A stretch of 11,424 nucleotides of DNA from Armatimonadota bacterium (lineage in GTDB: Bacteria; Armatimonadota; JAAZEB01), in the NCBI GenBank assembly GCA_012841485.1, contig DUUU01000102.1, positions 1 through 11,424 of the forward strand. Direction: 5' to 3'. Positions within the stretch are counted from its first letter, which is position 1. Each line of letters opens with the position of its first letter. Below are positions 6,778-11,424 of the stretch, piece by piece. The notes under the pieces are model-generated. The model searched no databases, was not told where the DNA came from, and worked only from the letters and a program-made list of their open reading frames with translations. Position numbers and translations under genes: made by a program.

Positions 6778-7028
6778 CAGAATTCCTCTTCTTCCTCCTC
6801 AACGGGGCTCACTCCCCCTGGAGGGCTGGTCGTGCGCAGGCCCGGCTCGCCGGCGGCGATCTGGCTCACCTCTTCATCGATCCGGATGGTGCGCGTGCCG
6901 CCGCCAACGGCGAATTCCGTCTCCGGCGTCTCGCCGATATGGCCGACGCCTATCGTAGTCGGGTGCTTGCTCTCTCCGATGTTGCCGTGGTCCTCCACGT
7001 CGACCGCGCGCTTGTCGCTTACCCGCAT
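6777..7028 (-). CDS. Unrecognised 83-aa protein with poly-Glu tail, coupled to the BON gene
   Basis: I do not recognise this family. The start at 7028 has a textbook site, GGAGGAGGAGGACG directly before ATG; the frame is open further upstream but without a better start. The protein is hydrophilic and Gly-rich, with no signal peptide or membrane segment. Residues 13-37 contain two similar pieces (HGNIGESK and VGHIGETP). Residues 45-60 (TRTIRIDEEVSQIAAG) look like a short strand plus helix, with faint resemblance to the start of Asp23/Gls24 envelope-stress proteins, which I treat as unproven. The end is Pro-rich, then six Glu and a Phe (77-83). Overlap with the BON gene by one base, and the strong ribosome site, argue that it is a real gene; a joint role with the BON protein is inferred from position only. 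Confidence 0.7.
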   Translation of the reverse strand: MRVSDKRAVDVEDHGNIGESKHPTTIGVGHIGETPETEFAVGGGTRTIRIDEEVSQIAAGEPGLRTTSPPGGVSPVEEEEEEF

Positions 7029-7091
7029 CGTCCTCCTCCTCCATGCGTGCAGGGCGCCCGGGCAGAAAGCCGCGACAGGGTGCATACCCCC

Positions 7092-7105
7092 GCGGCAATT
7101 GCCGC
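7092..7105. promoter_or_regulatory. 14-bp perfect palindrome, possible operator
   Basis: GCGGCAATTGCCGC lies in the 157-bp gap between the flavoprotein stop and the 83-aa gene start, 64 bases upstream of that start. Two further perfect palindromes sit nearby (GGTATACC at 7130-7137 and CCGAATTCGG at 7137-7146). Position and symmetry fit a repressor-binding site for the small-gene pair, but chance palindromes are possible and no promoter hexamers are clear. Confidence 0.3.
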
Positions 7106-7185
7106 CCGGGCCGCCCGTGTACGCCGGGAGGTATACCCGAATTCGGTGCGAGGATATCGCGTCGATCCGGGAGGACGCCCGGGAC

Positions 7186-9588
7186 TTACCGCGTGGCCTC
7201 GGCGGGAAGGCCCACCTGAGCCGCCAGATAGAGCAGACGCAGGAACTGGCCACGGGTGACCTTCTCGGCCTCGATGTCGGAAGCACGCTGCACCGCGCCC
7301 TCCAGGAGAGCGCGCACGTTCTGCTCCAGCTCTGCCTTCACGCGCGGGGAACGCCCCGTGGGATCGGAAGTCCCATACGCGCGCGCGATCCACTGGATGG
7401 CATCGGCGGCTGTCAGCGCCTCGGCAGGGCGGAACGGCTCGCCGGAGGCTACCGTCCCCATCGCGCCGGCGGCGGCGAGCACGCGCGCGGCGGGCGCCAC
7501 CGGGGAGTCCGCGTCGAGGTCGGAGAAGTGGGGCGCCTTGCGCGGCACTTCCATCCCCTGCCGGCGAACGCGCATCCACTGCCACAGCCACTGCGCCGCG
7601 GTGCCCCGGTCCAGCGTCTCATCCGGTTTCGCCTCATACGTGGGGAAGAGCCCGATTAGGCCGCCATAGTTGAGGCCGGCAAAGTCACGGTGCGGGTAGG
7701 GCACATCCTTGAGGTAGAGCGTCACCTGGTGCGACAGCAACGTGACATCCTGAACGAGCGCCGGGGGCACCTCGCGGATCGGAAGGTTGTGCCGGATGCT
7801 CACATAGGCCGCCGTGCCGGCGGCATAGCCCAGGACCATCCACGTCGGCTCCATGCGGATAGTGCTGAAGCCGATGTGCGTCGCGGAGACCGCCACCGGC
7901 ACGAGCAAGCCCTCGAGCCCCCGCGGGAGCATGATCCCCATCGGGATCTGATACGGCTGGGTGGGCCCGCCGTAGAAGAAGCCCTCGATCAGGTGCGGCT
8001 GGTCCGGCTTGGGCACCTGGGTGGCGTGCGAGTCGAGAGGATAGTCACCGACGGCGATGCCGTGGGGGAGCAAGGGGCTGCGCTCCTCGCCCTCGCGGGG
8101 GCGTTCGTCATTCTCGGTGAACCAGACATCGCCCACGATCCGGCGCCCTTCCCGAATGTAGAGCTGCGTCGGCCAGTTGTCATTATCGACGAACTCGTCG
8201 CGGGAGAGCCCCCAGCGGTTGGCTTCCTTCCGGAACTCCTCCGGAAGCTCCGGGTCGTTCTGGATGAAGTAGAGGAGGCCCTGGACATAGGCGCGGTGCG
8301 CCCGGATGATCTCCTCGCGCCGCGGCCAATCCGCCTCGGGATAGTCGTAGTTGGCGCCGACGAAATCGGTGGAGGGCCAGTAGCCGCCGCTGTTGTTGAT
8401 ATCCCACTTATCGTTGGGGAGGGCACCCTGCAAGCCGAGCACGCGCTTCACGGTCGCGTAACCGGAGCGGGCATCGCCGATGATCTTCAAGTAGTGCGTG
8501 CGGTCGTAGCCTTCCGGGCGCTTGGCGGGAAGGCGGAGATCCGGGCGGGTGGTCATGCAGAGGCGGTAGTTGTAGGCCTGCACGCGATGGTCACCGGCAC
8601 CGCTGCCCCACACGATCTTCTTCTCATCGAGGTTCCAGAAGATCTCGCCCGCGTGGCGCTCATTGTAGTCGTCGCGGCTCTCGCGGCCCACGCGGTATTC
8701 GGCGCCGGCATAGGCGGCGATGTCGCCCTCATAGGTGGCGTCGATGATGAACTTCCCGCGCAGAGTGTGCACGCCCCCGCGGGCCAGATCCTCGAAGGTG
8801 ACCGCGGTGACGCGGTTGCCCTCTTTCTCCACTCCGGTGGCTCGCCACTGTCGGTAGAGAGAGATGCGCGGCTCCTGGGCGACCATGCGCGTGAGCACGG
8901 CGCGCGCGACGCGCGGCTCGAACTTGTAGCCACCGATGGCAACGCGCACCTGCCGGGAATCGGGGCCGTAGACCCTGCGGTAGTAGTCGAGCACGTGCCC
9001 GGCAAACTCCTTGACCACGCTGCCGTGCGTCTCCTTGAAGCGGTAGTCGGTGTTGCTGAGGCCGCCCGCCATCATGCCGCCGATCCAGCGCGACGGCTCG
9101 ACGAGAGCGACGGTGGCGCCGAGGCGAGACGCCGCCAGCGCCGCCCCGATGCCCCCGGGCGTGGCGCCTACCACCACGACGTCATACTCGTTGCCCCGCG
9201 GGGCGTTCGCGGTGGCGGGTGGCAGCGTGAAATCGGCCGCGGGATGGCTCCAATCGCTCTCCAGGGGCAGGTCGCCCGCGCCAAACGCCGTCAGGCGGTA
9301 GATGTAGAGCGTCGAGGGCTTGAGGCCCGTATCCACATAGCTCAGGGCATCTCCCGGAAGCTCGGCGATCCGGCGGCCATCGCGATAGAGGCGGTAGCCG
9401 GCCACCGGCTTCTCCGGAGGCAGCCAATCGAGGCCAATTCGGTCAGGAGCCAGATCGATGACTCGCAGGCCGAGAGGTATCGCGGGCGCCTGTGTCTCTG
9501 GCGCAGGCGCCGCCGCGGCAGGCAGGGCGCAACACAGGAGAGGGAGGATAAGCAACGGGAAGCATTGTCGCAAGGTTAAGCAGCGCAT
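7186..9588 (-). CDS. Secreted FAD-dependent oxidoreductase with FN3 and SLH-like domains
   Basis: An 800-aa exported flavoprotein. Residues 1-27 form a signal peptide (MRCLTLRQ, hydrophobic PLLILPLLCCALPAA, then AAAP). An FN3-like domain follows (about 38-118; GYRLYRDGRRIAELPG and STLYIYRLTAF are typical). The FAD_oxidored (PF12831-type) domain starts at EYDVVVVGATPGGIGAA (134-150), with a VALVEPSRWIGGM segment, then GLSNTDYRF, IIDATYEGDIAAYAG (281-295) and, later, NDNWPTQLYIREGRRIVG. The last 120 residues look like S-layer-homology units: HFSDLDADSPVAPAARVL from 687, LTAADAIQWIARAYG, and a degenerate last unit ending TRGQFLRLLYLA. The frame opens at 9639, but the start at 9588 puts the signal peptide at the N-terminus, so I prefer it; AAAGG about 10 bases upstream is a weak ribosome site. 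Related proteins are often mislabelled xanthan lyase; the real substrate is unknown, probably an extracellular carbohydrate or aromatic compound. Confidence 0.9.
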   Translation of the reverse strand: MRCLTLRQCFPLLILPLLCCALPAAAAPAPETQAPAIPLGLRVIDLAPDRIGLDWLPPEKPVAGYRLYRDGRRIAELPGDALSYVDTGLKPSTLYIYRLTAFGAGDLPLESDWSHPAADFTLPPATANAPRGNEYDVVVVGATPGGIGAALAASRLGATVALVEPSRWIGGMMAGGLSNTDYRFKETHGSVVKEFAGHVLDYYRRVYGPDSRQVRVAIGGYKFEPRVARAVLTRMVAQEPRISLYRQWRATGVEKEGNRVTAVTFEDLARGGVHTLRGKFIIDATYEGDIAAYAGAEYRVGRESRDDYNERHAGEIFWNLDEKKIVWGSGAGDHRVQAYNYRLCMTTRPDLRLPAKRPEGYDRTHYLKIIGDARSGYATVKRVLGLQGALPNDKWDINNSGGYWPSTDFVGANYDYPEADWPRREEIIRAHRAYVQGLLYFIQNDPELPEEFRKEANRWGLSRDEFVDNDNWPTQLYIREGRRIVGDVWFTENDERPREGEERSPLLPHGIAVGDYPLDSHATQVPKPDQPHLIEGFFYGGPTQPYQIPMGIMLPRGLEGLLVPVAVSATHIGFSTIRMEPTWMVLGYAAGTAAYVSIRHNLPIREVPPALVQDVTLLSHQVTLYLKDVPYPHRDFAGLNYGGLIGLFPTYEAKPDETLDRGTAAQWLWQWMRVRRQGMEVPRKAPHFSDLDADSPVAPAARVLAAAGAMGTVASGEPFRPAEALTAADAIQWIARAYGTSDPTGRSPRVKAELEQNVRALLEGAVQRASDIEAEKVTRGQFLRLLYLAAQVGLPAEATR

Positions 9589-9690
9589 ACGATGGATGCC
9601 TTTCCATGGCGCCGGCTGACGGAGCCGTGCGTCCGGCAAGGGCGAGGGGGAGAGGCGCTGTGGCGGCGCGAGGCGTGCGAGCTGCCGGGC

Positions 9691-9730
9691 TCTCGCGGAT
9701 GAACGCGAGTGACCACCCCGCCCGGGTCAC
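9691..9730 (-). terminator. Weak terminator-like hairpins after the response regulator
   Basis: Two overlapping stems occur at the end of the regulator gene: GTGACC/GGTCAC (9709-9714 with 9725-9730, including the stop codon) and CTCGCG/CGCGAG (9692-9697 with 9704-9709, 6-base loop). Neither is followed by a T-run, so a Rho-independent terminator is doubtful. Confidence 0.25.
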
Positions 9731-10386
9731 GGTTTGAGCAGGCCGTTATCGAGCGCGTAGCGCACCAGCTCCGCGCGACTGCGCAGCTCCAGCTTATCCA
9801 TGATGTGCGCCTTGTGCGTCTCTACGGTTTTCACGCTCAGGAAGATCATATCGGCGATCTCTTTGTTGGTGTAGCCCTCGGCGATCAGCTTGAGCACCTC
9901 GCGCTCGCGCTCGCTCAGTTTGCTCTCCAGGCGGCTCTGGCGCTCCTCGGCAGCCGAGCGCCGCTGAAGCTGATTGACCAGGGCGCGCGTCATGGAGGGA
10001 TGCAGATAGACCCCCCCCTGATGGACCGCGCGGATCGCCGAGATGAGCTCTGTATCGGCGGCCTTCTTGAGCACGTAGCCGGATCCGCCCGACGCCATGA
10101 CCCGCTCCATATAGCTCTCGTCGTCATGCATCGTCAAGACGACGATCCTCACCTGGGGGCACTCCTTCTTGATGCGATCCAGGGCATCCAGGCCACCGAT
10201 GCCCGGCATCGTGATGTCGAGCAGGAGGATATCAGGATTCAGCTCGCGCGTCTTCTCGATTGCCTCTTCGCCATCTGCTGCCTCGCCCACGACCTCCATG
10301 TCAGGCTGCTCGCTCAAGAGCAAGCGCAATCCACTCCGCAGAACCGCGTGATCGTCGGCAAGGAGCAGCCGAATCTTATCGCTCAT
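9727..10386 (-). CDS. NarL/FixJ-type response regulator (REC + LuxR HTH)
   Basis: A 219-aa two-component transcription factor. The receiver domain (4-120) has the acidic pocket D11-D12, phosphoacceptor D57 (DILLLDITMPG), switch Thr T85 (VVLTMHDD) and conserved Lys K107 (YVLKKA). The output is a LuxR-type helix-turn-helix (157-199): LSEREREVLKLIAEG, then NKEIADMIFLSVKTVETHKA, which is near consensus. The frame allows an ATG at 10407, but I choose 10386: GGGGAGAG lies just upstream of it, the beta1 strand follows at once, and the promoter at 10445-10417 would start RNA near 10410, leaving too little leader for the earlier ATG. No histidine kinase gene is in the window, so it is an orphan regulator here and its target genes are unknown. 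Confidence 0.96.
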   Translation of the reverse strand: MSDKIRLLLADDHAVLRSGLRLLLSEQPDMEVVGEAADGEEAIEKTRELNPDILLLDITMPGIGGLDALDRIKKECPQVRIVVLTMHDDESYMERVMASGGSGYVLKKAADTELISAIRAVHQGGVYLHPSMTRALVNQLQRRSAAEERQSRLESKLSEREREVLKLIAEGYTNKEIADMIFLSVKTVETHKAHIMDKLELRSRAELVRYALDNGLLKP

Positions 10387-10416
10387 CCGCGCTCTCCCCA
10401 TAAACATTCATACTCT

Positions 10417-10445
10417 ATTTTACATGTTCTGCCGGCCAATGTCTA
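10417..10445 (-). promoter_or_regulatory. Sigma70-type promoter of the response regulator
   Basis: On the minus strand, TAGACA (10445-10440; 5 of 6 matches to TTGACA) and TAAAAT (10422-10417; 5 of 6 to TATAAT) are separated by exactly 17 bases. The surrounding stretch is markedly AT-rich for this genome. The predicted RNA start near 10410 gives a leader of about 24 bases with a good ribosome site before the ATG at 10386. Confidence 0.75.
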
Positions 10446-10468
10446 CCTCCGCGCTCACCAAAACCGCT

Positions 10469-10501
10469 GTGGCCCTCCTGCCCCGGGGGGAGGAAGGCCA
10501 C
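10469..10501 (-). terminator. 33-nt near-palindrome, likely terminator of the isomerase gene
   Basis: The segment begins GTGGCC and ends GGCCAC, and the 16-base arms are complementary at all but two positions around a CCCCGGGG centre. It lies 62 bases after the isomerase stop and before the regulator promoter. On the minus strand a TTTT follows about 5 bases later, which fits an intrinsic terminator, though the T-run is short. Confidence 0.55.
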
Positions 10502-10563
10502 GCAGGTAGGGAGGAGGCGCGGCCGGTGCTGGAGCGCGCTGATTCCGACTGGTGCCAGGGAGA

Positions 10564-11361
10564 TCACCGGGCGCCGCAGGCCTGGAGACAGGCCTGCATG
10601 TGCCCACGCGACTCGGCGGCGATGATGCAGCACTGCTCCAGCGAGTACTCCTTGGCTCCGATCACCTCCAGATTGACCGGGCCCGTGTACCCGTTCTCGT
10701 GGAGAACACGGATATAGCCGAGGAGGTCGATGTCACCGCGACCATTCGCCTGCATCTCCGGCTTTCCCGGGCTCTGCTGCCGGCCCTTGCAGTCGCGGAT
10801 ATGGATATGCTTGACACGCGAGACCACCGCGGCGATCGCCTCAACCGGGTTCTCCCCGGCGCGGTAGATGTGCGAGGGATCCATATCGATGCCGAAGGCC
10901 GGGCTCTGGATCGCCTCCATCACACGCAGCGTCGTCGGCGTATTGTAGATTGCGGCGCCCACATGGGCCTTCACACAGAGGGTGACGCCGTACTTCTCGG
11001 CCATGGTGGCCAGGCGACCAAGAGAATCGATTCGCTCCTGAAGGCTGGCCTCGTCGCCCGTCGTCCCTCCCGGGCCGCAGTTGACGATGGGAATGCCAAT
11101 CTCCACCGCTGCCTGGAAGGCTTGCTCCATCCGTTCCGGGTCCTGCGAGGGCTGCTCCATCGCCAGCAGCTCCAGGCCGTATTCCCGCGAAAGGCGCTTG
11201 ATCTCCGGCGCTAGCTCGCGCCATCGCGAGAGCACCAGGTGCTCGCTCATGCCTTCGATAGCCGACAGCTCGATGCCGTCGTATCCCGCCATGGCGATAT
11301 ACCGAAAAGCCGCTTCCATCGAATGGCCGCCGAAGAGGACTGAGTTCGCTCCGAGCTTCAT
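10564..11361 (-). CDS. Sugar phosphate isomerase/epimerase-like TIM-barrel protein
   Basis: A 265-aa protein of the AP_endonuc_2/xylose-isomerase-like TIM-barrel family, whose members interconvert keto- and aldo-sugars or dehydrate inositol derivatives using one divalent metal. The start MKLGANSVLF is the first barrel strand; GGAG lies 7 bases before the ATG. Strands are easily seen: GYDGIELSA (26-34), PIVNCGPGG (91-99), FGIDMDPSHI (156-165), HIHIRDCKG (185-193) and NLEVIG (230-235). Metal ligands expected from the family map to D161, H187 and E232, with H164 nearby. The first ligand, normally Glu at the end of the preceding strand, is replaced by Lys in LCVKAHVGA (K131). The chemistry is therefore uncertain; this may be a distinct subfamily. 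Neighbours give no pathway clue: a hairpin and a separate promoter follow. Upstream (11362-11424) only the ribosome site is recognisable. Confidence 0.92.
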   Translation of the reverse strand: MKLGANSVLFGGHSMEAAFRYIAMAGYDGIELSAIEGMSEHLVLSRWRELAPEIKRLSREYGLELLAMEQPSQDPERMEQAFQAAVEIGIPIVNCGPGGTTGDEASLQERIDSLGRLATMAEKYGVTLCVKAHVGAAIYNTPTTLRVMEAIQSPAFGIDMDPSHIYRAGENPVEAIAAVVSRVKHIHIRDCKGRQQSPGKPEMQANGRGDIDLLGYIRVLHENGYTGPVNLEVIGAKEYSLEQCCIIAAESRGHMQACLQACGAR

Positions 11362-11424
11362 GGCATCTCCTCACAACCGATCTTCGCGTCGAGAAGGCGC
11401 GCTCCATTGCATCGGGAGGCTTTC

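Noticed and set aside
7029..7286. N-terminal extension of the 83-aa protein
   Set aside because: It would overlap the end of the flavoprotein gene by about 100 bp, while an excellent ribosome site sits directly before the ATG at 7028.
7690..9579. Plus-strand frame (629 codons) opposite the flavoprotein
   Set aside because: Antisense shadow; low-complexity His/Ala/Arg/Val composition and no domain or start-site support.
10841..11407. Minus-strand 188-codon frame across the start of the isomerase gene
   Set aside because: It is an alternate-frame shadow of the TIM-barrel gene with no recognisable fold and no clear ribosome site.

Overview
The window is high-GC bacterial DNA. All ten genes I can support are on the minus strand, so transcription runs from high to low coordinates. 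The gene mix suggests an uncultured environmental bacterium, with Armatimonadota or a planctomycete-like lineage as the best guess: a secreted FAD oxidoreductase carrying FN3 and S-layer-homology-like segments, a Gfo/Idh/MocA dehydrogenase, a sugar isomerase/epimerase-type TIM barrel, a paired TPP-dependent E1 dehydrogenase and an M42 peptidase. This placement rests on gene content only and is tentative. No CRISPR array, tRNA, rRNA, transposase or phage gene is visible.

Layout in transcription order. A sugar phosphate isomerase/epimerase-like protein (11361-10564) is followed by a strong 33-nt near-palindrome. Next is a well-formed sigma70-type promoter (10445-10417) driving an orphan NarL/LuxR-family response regulator (10386-9727). 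Then comes a large secreted flavoprotein (9588-7186). A translationally coupled pair of small genes follows: an unrecognised 83-aa protein with a poly-Glu tail and a 73-aa BON-domain protein, sharing a TGATG junction. After a 420-bp gap without a credible gene lies an M42 metallo-aminopeptidase (6135-5077). Two tandem hairpins then precede a probable operon: E1 alpha (4948-3917), E1 beta (3877-2915), a Gfo/Idh/MocA oxidoreductase (2795-1749) and an N6-adenine DNA methyltransferase (1719-193). The last 192 bases are non-coding and hold three 17-bp palindromes of the same design, one of which looks like the operon's terminator.

How the genes may work together: E1 alpha and beta should form an alpha2beta2 TPP enzyme that decarboxylates a 2-oxo acid or cleaves an acyloin. 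No E2 acyltransferase or E3 dihydrolipoamide dehydrogenase is in the window. The adjacent Gfo/Idh/MocA protein could supply or consume a carbonyl substrate, but its active site departs from the usual family pattern. The methyltransferase has no visible restriction partner here and may be an orphan, or may pair with a gene beyond the left edge. I see no unmistakable new defence or mobile system. The most unusual points are the E1/Gfo cluster with its altered residues, the coupled small-protein/BON pair whose poly-Glu codons double as a ribosome binding site, and the palindrome cluster at the left end.
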